A stretch of 64,000 nt of DNA from Candidatus Methanimicrococcus labiotermitis (GTDB taxonomy: Archaea > Halobacteriota > Methanosarcinia > Methanosarcinales > Methanosarcinaceae): assembly GCA_009784005.1 (NCBI GenBank), contig WRCE01000001.1, forward strand, positions 1-64,000. The letters are read 5' to 3'. Shown in pieces: positions 10,011 to 20,449 of the stretch. A program made the position numbers and the translations under genes. Position 1 is the stretch's first letter, and each line of letters starts with the position of its first letter. The notes under the pieces were generated by a model. The model searched no databases. It had not been told where the DNA came from and saw only the letters and a program-made list of their open reading frames with translations.

Positions 10011-12602
10011 ATGGGTGGCGAAATGCCTGAAACAGAAAAAAAGAAAGAGAAAGATGGGGACGGCAAAGATAATGCCCGCCGGAAAGCGGGTACTTTGGGA
10101 ACCGTGAGCAAAGTCGAAGTCGGTAAAGCCGACAACAGACGCGCAGTGTTAGGGTCGCGAAAATCCGCAGGCAGCCTCGGCGCCGATGAAGCAAAAATCG
10201 TCATGCCGAAACATGAAAAAGAACTCAGCAAAAAGAAGAGCGAAAACACAAAACCGATTGGGCGTCTCGGCGCGGGCGGCACAGGCAGGGCGGGCGGCGC
10301 AGGCGGCGGTGGCGGAGCAAGCGGCAGTGGCGGCAGCGCAGGCAACACGGATTCGGCGGAGGAAAACCCTTCTGATATGAAATTCAAATGGAAGACGGAT
10401 GAACGCGCAGGCGGAAAACCTGAGGAATACGGCGGAAAATCGTCAAGGTTTTCGGATTCGAGGGGAAAGAAAGATTCCGAATACAAGCCAAAATCAAGCA
10501 AATCCGAATCCAAATCAAACAAATACGAATCCAAATCAAACAAACCCGAAACAAAAAAAAACGAAACTGACCAAAAAACCAACCATTTTTTCGAGAAACG
10601 CCGAAAGGAAGCTTTGAGACGGGCGGATGAATTTCTGCCGATGAGCCTTGATGAAGCGAAAAGAAAAGGTTGGGACGAATTAGACATTATTTTAATCAGC
10701 GGCGACGCTTATGTCGACCATTCCGGTTACGGAACGGCAATCATCGGCCGCGTTTTGGAGCGAGAGGGATTCCGCGTCGGAATCATTGCTCAGCCGGACC
10801 AAACGAACAAAGATGATTTTGAAGCGCTCGGGAAGCCGAGACTGTTTTTTTCAGTGAGCGCCGGAAACGCCGACTCCATTGTGAACAATTATACGCCGCT
10901 TTTGTACAAACGCGAAAACGATATGTATACCGCCGGCGGCCATCCCGGGCTACGGCCTGACCGGACTGTCATCGCCTACAGCAACCGCCTCCGCCAAGCG
11001 TATCCCGACGTGCCGATAATCGCCGGCGGCATAGAAGCGTCGCTTAGACGGTTTGCCGAGTATGATTATTTGTCAAACGACGTTCGTAAATCCGTATTAG
11101 CGGACGCGCCCATCGACTTGATCGTTTACGGAATGGGCGAACTTCAAATTAAAGAAATCGCGAAACGGCTGGATGCGAACGAATCAATTTCAGACATAAC
11201 GGACATCCCGGGAACCGTTTGGAAACTGCCCGTCAAAGAATGGAAAAACATAAAAAAAGGACGCGCGCCGGTTGAGCGGATTGAGTCACCTGAATTTGAA
11301 ACGATTGAACAGGTTGAGCCGATTGAACAGGTTGAGTCGATTGAGCAGGTTGAGCCGATTGGGTCGGTTGAGCCGACGGGGTCAATTGAGTCGATTTATT
11401 CCAAGTCTCTGAAATCCGATTCTTATATCGAGTTGCCTGATTTTGAAACGGTTGCCGCCTCCAAGGAACAATACGCGAAAACCTTTAAAATCATTTATGA
11501 AAATCAAAATCCGGTTTCCGGGAAAAAGCTTGTGCAGCCGCATCCAAAGACGGTTATTGTCCAAAACCCGCCGATGAGGGGTCTGACCGAAGCGGAAATG
11601 GATGAGGTGTATGAGTTGCCGTATTTGCGGCTGGAACACCCGTCCTACGAAGAAGCGGTGCCCGGACTGGATGTGGTCCGCCACTCCATTACAAGCCATC
11701 GCGGCTGCTTTGGCGGCTGTTCGTTTTGCGCCGTCACGCAACATCAGGGACGGGCAATCAGCAACCGCAGCGAAGAGTCAATTATTCGGGAGGCGAAAGC
11801 GCTGACGGAGGCGCCTGATTTCGGCGGCATTATCAACGGCATCGGCGGCCCGAGCGCGAATATGTACGGCATGACCTGCCCCGCGTGGGAGAAAAAAGGC
11901 GCGTGCACCGATAAAAATTGTTTGCTTCCCGAAATCTGCCCGTCTTTGAACCCGAGCCATTCCCGTCTGCTTGCGCTTTTAAAGAGACTGCAAGAACTCC
12001 CGGGAGTCCGAAAAGTGTTGACGGGATACGGCGTTCGTTTTGATTTGGCGCTGATTGATGACGGTTATTTGGAGACGCTGTGCGCGCATCACGTTGGCGG
12101 ACAACTGAAAGTCGCGCCGGAACATTTCTGCGACAGTGTCACAGCAATCATGAAAAAGCCGAATCGGGAAACGTATGAGCGGTTTGAGGAGAAATTTAAA
12201 AGCATTAACAAAGAATGCGGCTTGAATCAGTTTTTGGTCACGTTTCAGATATCCGGGCACCCGGGGTGTACGTTAGAAAACGCGGTGGAGATGGCGGAAT
12301 ATATCCGCGACAGGAACCGTTACACAGAACAAGTACAAGATTTTACGCCGACGCCGATGACCGTTTCAACCTGCATGTTCCACACGGGGCTGGACCCGTT
12401 TACGATGGAGGAAATTTACGTGCCGGTCACGAGAACGGAAAAGAAAATGCAGCGCGCTTTGCTTCAGTTCAACAACCCCGATAACCGCGAAATGATTCAA
12501 AAGGCGCTGGAAACGGCGGGACGGGAAGATTTAATCGGCAGCGGACCGAAGTGTCTGATTCCCGATGAGCGAAGAGGGCAAAGACGTTTCAGCGGGAACT
12601 GA
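10011..12602 (+). CDS. YgiQ-family radical SAM protein with long low-complexity N-terminus and internal repeat insert
   Basis: DIILISGDAYVDHSGYGTAIIGRVLEREGFRVGIIAQPD and radical SAM motif CFGGCSFCAV. Confidence 0.93.
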   Translation: MGGEMPETEKKKEKDGDGKDNARRKAGTLGTVSKVEVGKADNRRAVLGSRKSAGSLGADEAKIVMPKHEKELSKKKSENTKPIGRLGAGGTGRAGGAGGGGGASGSGGSAGNTDSAEENPSDMKFKWKTDERAGGKPEEYGGKSSRFSDSRGKKDSEYKPKSSKSESKSNKYESKSNKPETKKNETDQKTNHFFEKRRKEALRRADEFLPMSLDEAKRKGWDELDIILISGDAYVDHSGYGTAIIGRVLEREGFRVGIIAQPDQTNKDDFEALGKPRLFFSVSAGNADSIVNNYTPLLYKRENDMYTAGGHPGLRPDRTVIAYSNRLRQAYPDVPIIAGGIEASLRRFAEYDYLSNDVRKSVLADAPIDLIVYGMGELQIKEIAKRLDANESISDITDIPGTVWKLPVKEWKNIKKGRAPVERIESPEFETIEQVEPIEQVESIEQVEPIGSVEPTGSIESIYSKSLKSDSYIELPDFETVAASKEQYAKTFKIIYENQNPVSGKKLVQPHPKTVIVQNPPMRGLTEAEMDEVYELPYLRLEHPSYEEAVPGLDVVRHSITSHRGCFGGCSFCAVTQHQGRAISNRSEESIIREAKALTEAPDFGGIINGIGGPSANMYGMTCPAWEKKGACTDKNCLLPEICPSLNPSHSRLLALLKRLQELPGVRKVLTGYGVRFDLALIDDGYLETLCAHHVGGQLKVAPEHFCDSVTAIMKKPNRETYERFEEKFKSINKECGLNQFLVTFQISGHPGCTLENAVEMAEYIRDRNRYTEQVQDFTPTPMTVSTCMFHTGLDPFTMEEIYVPVTRTEKKMQRALLQFNNPDNREMIQKALETAGREDLIGSGPKCLIPDERRGQRRFSGN

Positions 12603-12781
12603 AAAGCGCAAAAAACGTAAAAAGCGCAAAAAACGTAAAAAGCGCAGGAAACGCAAAAAGCGCAGAAAGCTTTTCCCATAGAAAAATATAAACTTATATA
12701 ATACAATAAAAACATCCTTAAGTAATCGCAAATGCTTAAAAAAGAGAGTCAAAAAGAGAGTCAAAAAGGGGAGGAAATTTA

Positions 12782-13639
12782 ATGAAATTAGAATACAAGG
12801 TCGTCATGCTGTCCGTGATGATTGGCATTTTATTTATCTTAGCGGAAACTTTTTCGCGTTTCCTCGCATTGGATCCGATGAACAAAAATGTGGACCCGAT
12901 CTCTGTCTTGCATATTTTGTTTGAACCGCTGACGACAAACCAAGGCATCTTTTTTGTTTTAATCATTCTTTTACTGTGTACCGTTTTTGGTCTCCTGCTG
13001 GCGAGTTTAATCAGTCAGGTTTTGAAAGCGAAAGACGCTGTCAAGCAGAAAGACATTGAACAGAACACAATTTTAGAGTTCGTCCCGGAAATTGTCATTT
13101 ACCTCACACTCGATGAATGCATTAAATGGGTCAGCCATTCTTTTTACTTGGAAACGGAGCTGACGGAAAATGATATCGTCGGCAAAAAGATCCTTGAGAT
13201 GAGCGGAAAATTGTTCAAGCCGGAACAATCGAGGATTTTTTTTGATGAATTTGAAGTCAACAAAAGAATTGACATTGAAATCCAAAGTACAAAGGGAAAA
13301 TATTGGCGAATTCTGTCCAATCCGTCCAAGGATGAAAACGGAAGCATTACCGGCTACGTTCTTTTGGCAATTGATATTACCGACAACAAGCGCGATGAAA
13401 AAATAAAGCGCCGCTCATACGAACAGCTGGAAAGCAACATCAATCAGTTTGCCGCAATCGTTGACAACATCCGAAACCCGCTGTCAAGCATTGTCCTGCT
13501 GACGGAAATATACGAAAAAGAAGAAACCGCCGCGCAGGTATTCGAACAATGCGGCGAAATCGAAGAAGTTATTTCAAGACTGGACGAAGGCTGGGCAAAA
13601 TCCGAAGATATTCGTAATTTCCTGAAAGAGCATCTGTAA
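12782..13639 (+). CDS. Two-TM PAS-domain sensor protein with truncated, His-less DHp-like end and no ATPase domain
   Basis: Two N-terminal TMs, PAS/PAC (GKYWRILSNPSKDENGSITGYVLLAIDITDNK), then QFAAIVDNIRNPLSSIVLL, ending shortly after. Confidence 0.75.
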   Translation: MKLEYKVVMLSVMIGILFILAETFSRFLALDPMNKNVDPISVLHILFEPLTTNQGIFFVLIILLLCTVFGLLLASLISQVLKAKDAVKQKDIEQNTILEFVPEIVIYLTLDECIKWVSHSFYLETELTENDIVGKKILEMSGKLFKPEQSRIFFDEFEVNKRIDIEIQSTKGKYWRILSNPSKDENGSITGYVLLAIDITDNKRDEKIKRRSYEQLESNINQFAAIVDNIRNPLSSIVLLTEIYEKEETAAQVFEQCGEIEEVISRLDEGWAKSEDIRNFLKEHL

Positions 13640-13690
13640 GAATCGTTGAGATGCTCTCATTTTTCCCTTTTTTTCCTCTTATTTTTCTCT
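13627..13690 (+). terminator. Stem-loop AGAGCATCT/AGATGCTCT overlapping the stop codon, followed by T-rich tract
   Basis: Perfect 9-bp arms (13627-13635, 13649-13657) and T tract. Confidence 0.65.
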
Positions 13691-13784
13691 TATTTTTTTA
13701 CATTGCAAAAAAAAGATGAGCGTAAGCGCCGTGAAAATAAAGGGGATTGGCAATAAAAATAAATTCACGAACAGGAGGCTGAAC

Positions 13785-14987
13785 TTACTTTTCCGTTGCC
13801 ATACTCAGCAATTCAACAATATCAATGACGGGAATATCGCCGCCGGCATCGCTTAAATTCCTGAGGCAAAGCGGGCAAGTCGTTATGATGTATTGAACGC
13901 CCGCCGGCACATCCCTCAGCCTGCTTTTGGCCATGGCCAATGATAATTCGTTGTAGCCTGAGCGAACACCGCCGCCGCCGCCGCAGCATCTGGATTTTTC
14001 ACGAATGTTTGTCATTTCTTTAAAATTGCCGGCGCCGACGATTTCACGAATCAAAGCGCGAGGGGCGTCAAAGACGCGGTTGTGGCGGCCGGAATGGCAT
14101 GGGTCGTGATATGTCACCGGAATGTCAAGCTTGTGAATATCCGAATTTTCGGCGGCGAGCCAATCTTTGAGCTCGCTGATATGAGACAATATGTATTCAG
14201 AAACAGTCGTCACCGTGATGCCTTCAAGGGCATAATCGTTTTTGAGCGTGTTGAAACAGCCGGCGCAACCGGCAATAATCGTATCGGCGCCGCTTTTTTT
14301 GACCTGCTCCGCGTTGTGTTTTATCAAATCGGCGGCTTCGCGGTCAAAACCGAGACGAATCAGAGGCGAACCGCAGCACTTTTCATTTTCCAAAAGGCCG
14401 GCGCCGAGGTTTTTGAGAATTTTGTAAGTCTTCAGCGCGGTTTGAGGATAACGGTAAGAATCTAAACAGCCGACAAAATAAACGGCTTTGATTTTTGTTT
14501 TGGCTTCCCCTTCCGCTTCTTTAAGCCCCGTTTCGTTAAGCCCCGTTTCGTTAAGCCCCGCTTCTTTAAGCCCCGTTTCGTTAAGCCCCGTTTCGTTAAG
14601 CCCCGCTTCTTTAAGCCAGCCGAGCCTGTCGCCGTCAACGCCGAGCGTATTGGAATACTGCGCCACTGTGTCGCGGATTCTCATCTGTGTCGGCGTCATT
14701 TTTCCGGTTTTCGTTAAGCCTGCGCGCGCCGCTTCCACTAATTTCGGCGGATTGACGCCGGCGGGACACGTTTCTGTACAGTAGCCGCAGGTCGTACAGG
14801 AATTGATGCTGTCAAAAACGGATTCGTCATCCAATTTTCCTTCATAAATGCCGCGGATAATCAAAATACGGCCGCGCGTGTTTTTGGATTCGCGGCCCGT
14901 TTGCTCAAAAGCGGGACAGACGGAGCGGCAATTACCGCAGCTGACGCATCTGTAAAGATCTCTTTTATCCACCTTTTCAAAAGACAT
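13785..14987 (-). CDS. (Fe-S)-binding protein with two CCG domains (GlcF/HdrD-like)
   Basis: CVSCGNCRSVCP, CTTCGYCTETCP, CCG motifs (KCCGSPL, RCCGGGGG); internal LNETG/LKEAG repeat insert. Confidence 0.9.
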   Translation of the reverse strand: MSFEKVDKRDLYRCVSCGNCRSVCPAFEQTGRESKNTRGRILIIRGIYEGKLDDESVFDSINSCTTCGYCTETCPAGVNPPKLVEAARAGLTKTGKMTPTQMRIRDTVAQYSNTLGVDGDRLGWLKEAGLNETGLNETGLKEAGLNETGLNETGLKEAEGEAKTKIKAVYFVGCLDSYRYPQTALKTYKILKNLGAGLLENEKCCGSPLIRLGFDREAADLIKHNAEQVKKSGADTIIAGCAGCFNTLKNDYALEGITVTTVSEYILSHISELKDWLAAENSDIHKLDIPVTYHDPCHSGRHNRVFDAPRALIREIVGAGNFKEMTNIREKSRCCGGGGGVRSGYNELSLAMAKSRLRDVPAGVQYIITTCPLCLRNLSDAGGDIPVIDIVELLSMATEK

Positions 14988-15084
14988 ACTTAAAAAACCT
15001 CTTTGAATTCGTTTTTAATTCAACGATAATGGGAATTGACATGCTGTACATCGACATGCCGTTAATAATTTGAACACCGCTCAT

Positions 15085-15200
15085 TGACGTGCCGTTTATT
15101 GATATGCCGTTTATTGATATGCCGTTTATTGATATGCCGTTCGTTTACATGCCGTTCGTTTACATGCCGCTCATTGACATGCCGTTCGTTCACATGCCGA
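15085..15200. repeat. 15-bp intergenic tandem repeat (ATGCCGTTTATTGAT and variants)
   Basis: Read directly between the Fe-S protein and oxidase genes. Confidence 0.9.
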
Positions 15201-16560
15201 GTTTGCCCGGATTTAAAATGCCGTTCGGGTCCATCGTTTTCTTAATCGCTTTCATCACGTCAAAAGCGGGGCCGCACTGCATTTCAAGATACATGCCGCG
15301 AGCGGCGCCGATGCCGTGCTCGGAACTGACGGTTCCGCCAAGCTCGATGGCAGCCAAATGCAATTTGTCGGCGGTCGCGTGAATTTTTTCCCACTCTTTG
15401 TCATCCAGCACGTCTATGAATAAGCCGACATGGACCGTGCCGTCGCCGGCGTGGCCGTAAATCATCGGTGTCATGCCCGCGCTGTTTGTGATTTCATAAA
15501 CTTTTGAAATCATTGCCGGCAATTCCCGAATGGGAACGCCTAAGTCTTCGCCGACGTAAATGCGCGTCTTTGTCGGGTCGAGTTTGGATATGGCGGCGCC
15601 CAGAAGTCTTCTGGCATCCCAGATTTCTTTCATTTTGGCGGGGTCGTCCGTAATCAGAATACTGCTTGAAATGTCTTCGCAAGCTTTTGCCAGCAATTCA
15701 GCGGATTCGTCAACGGCGTTTTTGCTGCCGTCCACTTCAAACAAAACCACATCGCCGTCGCGCGGGAAGATGATGTTTGGGTCTAACTTTGTCAAGACGG
15801 AAACGGATGTCTTGTCCATTATTTCACAAGCCGACGGCGTCACGCCCGCCGCAAAAACGCGAGAAACGGACAAGCCGGCATTTTCCGGCGACGGGAAAGA
15901 AATCATGATCAATTTTCGGGATTTCGGCAGCGGCGCAATTCTCAAAACCGCTTTCGTAATGATTCCGAGCGTCCCTTCCGACCCGACAAAAAGGCGGGAC
16001 AAATCGTAACCGGAAGAGGATTTTAAACAGTTTGAACCGGTGTGAATAATGGTGCCGTCGGCGAGCACGACTTCCAAATCCAAAACATAATTTTTCATCG
16101 TCCCGTATTTGACGCAGCGCATACCGCTCGCGTTGTTCGCGATTTGGCCGCCGATTGTACAAGTCGCGGCGCTCCCGGGGTCCGGCGGGAAAAAGAAGCC
16201 GTAAGGCTTAAGCGCTTCATTGATTCTGTCAGAAACAATCCCGGGTTCCACTGTGATTTGAATGTTGTTAATATCAACGCTGATGATTTGATTCATTTGA
16301 GACATATCCAAGAGAATACCGCCATTAACAGGAACGGCGCCGCCTGCAAGGCCGGTGCCCGAGCCGCGCGCGGTGACGGGAATCAAATGTTTGTTCGCGT
16401 AAGCCAAGATTTGAGACACTTCCCCGGCGGTTTTCGGGAAAACAACAAAATCGGGACAGCCCTTCACTTGGGACCCGTCGCCGGAATAGCAGCAAAGCTC
16501 AGAAGGCGCAGCCGTAAAGCGACCTTCACAAATGGTTTTCAGTTGTTCGTAGTGGTCCAT
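15190..16560 (-). CDS. FAD-binding oxidoreductase, GlcD/D-lactate dehydrogenase-like
   Basis: VTARGSGTGLAGGAVPVNGGILLDMSQMN, PPDPGSAATCTIGGQIANNASGMRCVKYGTM, GHAGDGTVHV, EHGIGAARG. Confidence 0.93.
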   Translation of the reverse strand: MDHYEQLKTICEGRFTAAPSELCCYSGDGSQVKGCPDFVVFPKTAGEVSQILAYANKHLIPVTARGSGTGLAGGAVPVNGGILLDMSQMNQIISVDINNIQITVEPGIVSDRINEALKPYGFFFPPDPGSAATCTIGGQIANNASGMRCVKYGTMKNYVLDLEVVLADGTIIHTGSNCLKSSSGYDLSRLFVGSEGTLGIITKAVLRIAPLPKSRKLIMISFPSPENAGLSVSRVFAAGVTPSACEIMDKTSVSVLTKLDPNIIFPRDGDVVLFEVDGSKNAVDESAELLAKACEDISSSILITDDPAKMKEIWDARRLLGAAISKLDPTKTRIYVGEDLGVPIRELPAMISKVYEITNSAGMTPMIYGHAGDGTVHVGLFIDVLDDKEWEKIHATADKLHLAAIELGGTVSSEHGIGAARGMYLEMQCGPAFDVMKAIKKTMDPNGILNPGKLGM

Positions 16561-16888
16561 TGAAAATACCGGTTAAAGTTCATTTAAAGTCATAAAAACG
16601 AATGCGAAACGCAAAATAATATTTTGATTGCATTGCGCCGATATATTAAATAAATTTTGTTACGAGCTGAAATCCAGTGAAATTAAGACATGAAAAATTC
16701 AAAGACGGCGACGAAAAACGCGCAACATGCCGGCGAGAATTGGCATAATCGCATATTCTCCGAATTTTGATAAAAACCGCTGAACATCCGCTTTTTCAGT
16801 ATGCCGTTATTTATACCTTGTAATAAATTGATATACTATTGAAACCCATTTCATTCAGTTAATCTCAAAAAATGTGATGTGATACAAG

Positions 16889-18895
16889 ATGGCTTACAGT
16901 TTAGGAATTGACGCGGGCGGTACATACACAGACGCGGTTTTGATTCGCGAAGATGACGGCGTTGTGGTTGAGGCCGGTAAAGCGCTGACGACTTATCCCG
17001 ATCCGATCGGCGGCATCAAGGCGGCGATTAAGATTTTGGATTTTGAAAAGTTGAAGGAAGTCAATGTTGTTTCGTTGTCAACGACGCTTTCCACCAATAC
17101 GATTTTGGAAAACAAAGGTTTTCCCGTCGCTTTGATTATGGTCGGCGAATACCAAATCCCCGACATTTTGCCGGCGCAGATGTATTGTATCGTTGACGGC
17201 GGCCACGACAGCAACGGGGAAGAACTCAATCCCTTGGATGTTGAATCGGTTCGGTTATTTGCCGAAAAATACAAAGACAAAGTCGCGGCCTTTGCCGTTT
17301 CGTCTCTTTTCAGTATGCGAAATGCCGACCACGAGCTTCGCGTGAAAAAGGAAATATTGGAACTGACAGGCCTTCCTGTTGTTTGTGGCCATGAACTGTC
17401 TCAAGATCTCGGCGCTTACGAGCGCGCCGTGACGGCCTTTTTAAACGCTCAGCTGATTCCGATTACATACAGCTTTACCAAATCCATTGTCACCGAAATG
17501 GAAGAAATCGGAATGAACGCGACACTTTTGATGCTTAAATGCGACGGGTCGGCCGTCAGCATCGAAGAAGCGCTTGAAAAACCGATTGAAACGATTTTCT
17601 CGGGACCGGCTGCCAGTTTGATGGGCGCCGCCTATTTGTCGGGATTGAAAACGTGCGCGATGATTGATATCGGCGGCACCAGTACGGATGTCGCGCTTTT
17701 AATGGACGGTCTGCCCGAGATGGATGAATCCGGCGCCGTTGTCGGCGGCTGGTCGACGCGCGTCAAAGCCGTTCGAATGGAAACCGTTGCGACCGGCGGC
17801 GACAGTCACGTTTATACAACCGATGACCCGAATCAGCGAATCTATTTGGGTCCTTTGCGCGTCATGCCGCTTTGCCGCGCCGCCGTCCTCTATCCGGGCT
17901 TTTTGGACAAACTGAAGGCAACCAAGCTGCCGCCGCGTAAATACATCTCCCAATACATCCTTCCTTCCGTTTTCTATATCAAAACGGATTTCCCGCCGAT
18001 TGAGATGACGCGTCTGGAAGAGTTAATTTACGACATTATCGATTCGGATGCACCCGTTTCTTGGAGCGACATGTTTGAAAGGCTGGATAAAAAAATGCCG
18101 ATGTCATCCGTTTTGGAAGCGCTTGTCAAAAAACGTTTGATTCAACCGATTGGCTTTACGCCGACGGATGCGCTCCACATTTTAGGCGAATACAGCGAGT
18201 GGAAGGCGGAAGCGTCTGTTATCGGCGCTCAAAAAGTCGACAGGCTGACGCATATGACCCCTGAGGAGTTTGCGCTTTACACGAAACGCCGCGTTGCTGA
18301 AAACATGTCGGCGAGCTTGATTGAGTATTTGGTTCCCGGAATTTCCAAAAGGGATGTTGAAAAAGTCCTGTCGGGTCGGTATCACACAAAATTCGCCGTC
18401 TCCATTCCGATTGTATTAATCGGCGGCCCTTCCAAAGCCTATGCTGAGGAAATCGGCAAACTGATTCAGGGCGAAATCTTAACGCCCAAGTTTTCCGATG
18501 TCGGAAACGCGGTCGGCTCTCTTGTCGGCCAAGGCGTATACAGAACGGAACTCTTAATCAAGAAAAGCGTTCGCAAAGAAAACGAACTGGAAATAACGGA
18601 ATACATGCTGTTCCACGAAGGCAAACGAATCACATACGCGGTTTATCAGGAAGCCGTCGATGAAGCCATCAGAATCGGCAATGAAACCGTCATGTCCAAA
18701 ATGCGAAAGACCGGCTTAGAAGAGCATCAAATCAACATCTCATTCACGTCAAAAGACCTGAAGGCCGGCTCAGACACCGCCTATGAAACAAAACTGATTT
18801 TCGTCGGCGTTGGAACGTCTCGCTATGACTCGGAGACCGACAAGATTCCGGATTTCGTGAAGTTCATCAACCCCGAAAAGAGCAAACGCGCCTGA
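16889..18895 (+). CDS. Hydantoinase/oxoprolinase family protein
   Basis: SLGIDAGGTYTDAVLI, SGPAASLMGAAYLSG, MIDIGGTSTDVALL. Confidence 0.9.
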   Translation: MAYSLGIDAGGTYTDAVLIREDDGVVVEAGKALTTYPDPIGGIKAAIKILDFEKLKEVNVVSLSTTLSTNTILENKGFPVALIMVGEYQIPDILPAQMYCIVDGGHDSNGEELNPLDVESVRLFAEKYKDKVAAFAVSSLFSMRNADHELRVKKEILELTGLPVVCGHELSQDLGAYERAVTAFLNAQLIPITYSFTKSIVTEMEEIGMNATLLMLKCDGSAVSIEEALEKPIETIFSGPAASLMGAAYLSGLKTCAMIDIGGTSTDVALLMDGLPEMDESGAVVGGWSTRVKAVRMETVATGGDSHVYTTDDPNQRIYLGPLRVMPLCRAAVLYPGFLDKLKATKLPPRKYISQYILPSVFYIKTDFPPIEMTRLEELIYDIIDSDAPVSWSDMFERLDKKMPMSSVLEALVKKRLIQPIGFTPTDALHILGEYSEWKAEASVIGAQKVDRLTHMTPEEFALYTKRRVAENMSASLIEYLVPGISKRDVEKVLSGRYHTKFAVSIPIVLIGGPSKAYAEEIGKLIQGEILTPKFSDVGNAVGSLVGQGVYRTELLIKKSVRKENELEITEYMLFHEGKRITYAVYQEAVDEAIRIGNETVMSKMRKTGLEEHQINISFTSKDLKAGSDTAYETKLIFVGVGTSRYDSETDKIPDFVKFINPEKSKRA

Positions 18896-18983
18896 TGAGC
18901 AAATCCATATCTTTAATCAAGAAGGACACATCTCCTTTTTGGTTTTAGTTTTGGTTTTAGTTTTGGTATTATCTGTCAAATAG

Positions 18984-19076
18984 GGCATATTCAGGGCACA
19001 TTCAAGGCACATTCAGGGCACATTCAGGGCACATTCAGGGCACATTCAGAGCACATTCAGAGCACATTCAGGAGGA
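18984..19076. repeat. 11-bp tandem repeat (CAGGGCACATT) ending at the SD sequence of the next gene
   Basis: About eight consecutive near-identical units. Confidence 0.92.
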
Positions 19077-19082
19077 TTCAAA

Positions 19083-19538
19083 ATGGACATCAGATTTGAA
19101 ACAAAAAATTCATTTTACGTTTCCGGTTACCCGACAGAAACAACGGAAGCGTCTCTTGAAAAAGACTGCGCGATTCTCAGAGAGAAGTACGAGAGCAAAC
19201 TGAGGTCTGTTTCAAACCGCTTCTTTTTCGCTTCATATATGTCAAAAGACGGCGCCCCCGTTTTGCCGATGACAGACGGCGGCGTTATGATTTATCTTTT
19301 CGGCGTTGAAGCGGGAAGTCAAACCCCCGTGACCGAAGGCGCAACCTGTATAGCGATACCCGCCGCTCGTTTCGCTGTTGCCGCCGTACCGAAAGGCGCG
19401 CCGATATTAGCGGCGTGGCATGAATTTTTTGAAAAAGGAATACCGGAAATCGGCGCTGAGATTGACATGAATTACATGTTTTATTTTGAGGCGTTTGACG
19501 AAAACGGCGCTTGCGAGTTGTGGATTCCGGTCAAATGA
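19083..19538 (+). CDS. GyrI-like/AraC-effector-binding-domain small protein
   Basis: Fold-level pattern: FAVAAVPKGAPILAAWHEFFEKGIPEIGAEID...FEAFDENGACELWIPVK. Confidence 0.55.
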   Translation: MDIRFETKNSFYVSGYPTETTEASLEKDCAILREKYESKLRSVSNRFFFASYMSKDGAPVLPMTDGGVMIYLFGVEAGSQTPVTEGATCIAIPAARFAVAAVPKGAPILAAWHEFFEKGIPEIGAEIDMNYMFYFEAFDENGACELWIPVK

Positions 19539-19775
19539 AACTTGACTTTGTATAAGGAAAAGGAAAGGCAAAAACCGACCTTGTATATGGAAGGGGAAAG
19601 GCAATAAGCCTGCCTTGTATAAGGAAAGGGAAAGGCAATAAGCCGACCTTGTATATGGAAAGGGAGATTGGACGAATCGTTTAATCAAACAATCAAACCT
19701 TACGGTTTCTTGTTGTGCAAAAGAACGCGGAAAAGAGATGCATCTCTCGGGTTTTAATTCTAAAAAAAGGAAGAC

Positions 19776-19791
19776 GGGCGCCGAAGCGCCC
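19776..19791 (-). terminator. Hairpin GGGCGC-loop-GCGCCC with T tract on the minus strand
   Basis: Perfect 6-bp GC arms, downstream of the minus-strand transporter gene. Confidence 0.5.
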
Positions 19792-19906
19792 AAAAAGGTA
19801 AACACAATATTTCGTTTTTAGTCAAAAGGTAAAATGAGACCGGCGCCGACAGGCGCAGGCCTCTGTTTTGCCTTGTTTTTTAATGTGAAGTTTTTGTCAG
19901 CGTCGC

Positions 19907-20449
19907 TTAGAGCGGGAACTTGTAGCCGACTTCGTTCAAGACAATAGCCATTGCCGTGTAGAAGGCGAGAAGACCGAGGACGACACACAAAACGCCGGCA
20001 ACCATTGCGAGACCGCCGATCATTGCGTTAACGCCGGAGATGACGAGAACGATTGTCAAAAGACCGAGGACGCCGATTAAGGCTTTTGCCTTTAATTTAA
20101 TGACACCGAGTGTCAATGCGAAGGCAAGGAGAGCCCATACGATCAAGTAGAGACCGGTGGCCATACCGCCTGATCCTGTCAAAAGGATGTAGGCAAAGCT
20201 GAGCCAGAATGAACCAAAGCCGCAGAATGCAACGAGGTCAAAGGTGCTGCCTTTCTTGAATGCCATTAAACCGGCACAGAACTGAGCGATACCGCCGACA
20301 AAGATGGCCATTGCGATAAGGGGGATGGCATCTTCGGCTAATCCTAAATTAACGAACGCTAAGACTAATGTTGACAAACTGAATCCGGTCAAACCGAGTG
20401 CGCCCGGTGTTGCCCAAGAGTCAGAAATTTTAACCACTTGTTCAGACAT
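19907..20449 (-). CDS. GPR1/FUN34/YaaH (acetate uptake) family transporter, copy 1
   Basis: WATPGALGLTGFSLSTLVLAFVNLG; FKKGSTFDLVAFCGFGSFWLSFAY. Confidence 0.9.
   Translation of the reverse strand: MSEQVVKISDSWATPGALGLTGFSLSTLVLAFVNLGLAEDAIPLIAMAIFVGGIAQFCAGLMAFKKGSTFDLVAFCGFGSFWLSFAYILLTGSGGMATGLYLIVWALLAFALTLGVIKLKAKALIGVLGLLTIVLVISGVNAMIGGLAMVAGVLCVVLGLLAFYTAMAIVLNEVGYKFPL

Noticed and set aside
19734-19747. Perfect palindrome AGAGATGCATCTCT as a regulatory site
   Set aside because: Single occurrence noted, close to another terminator-like hairpin; not enough evidence for an operator.
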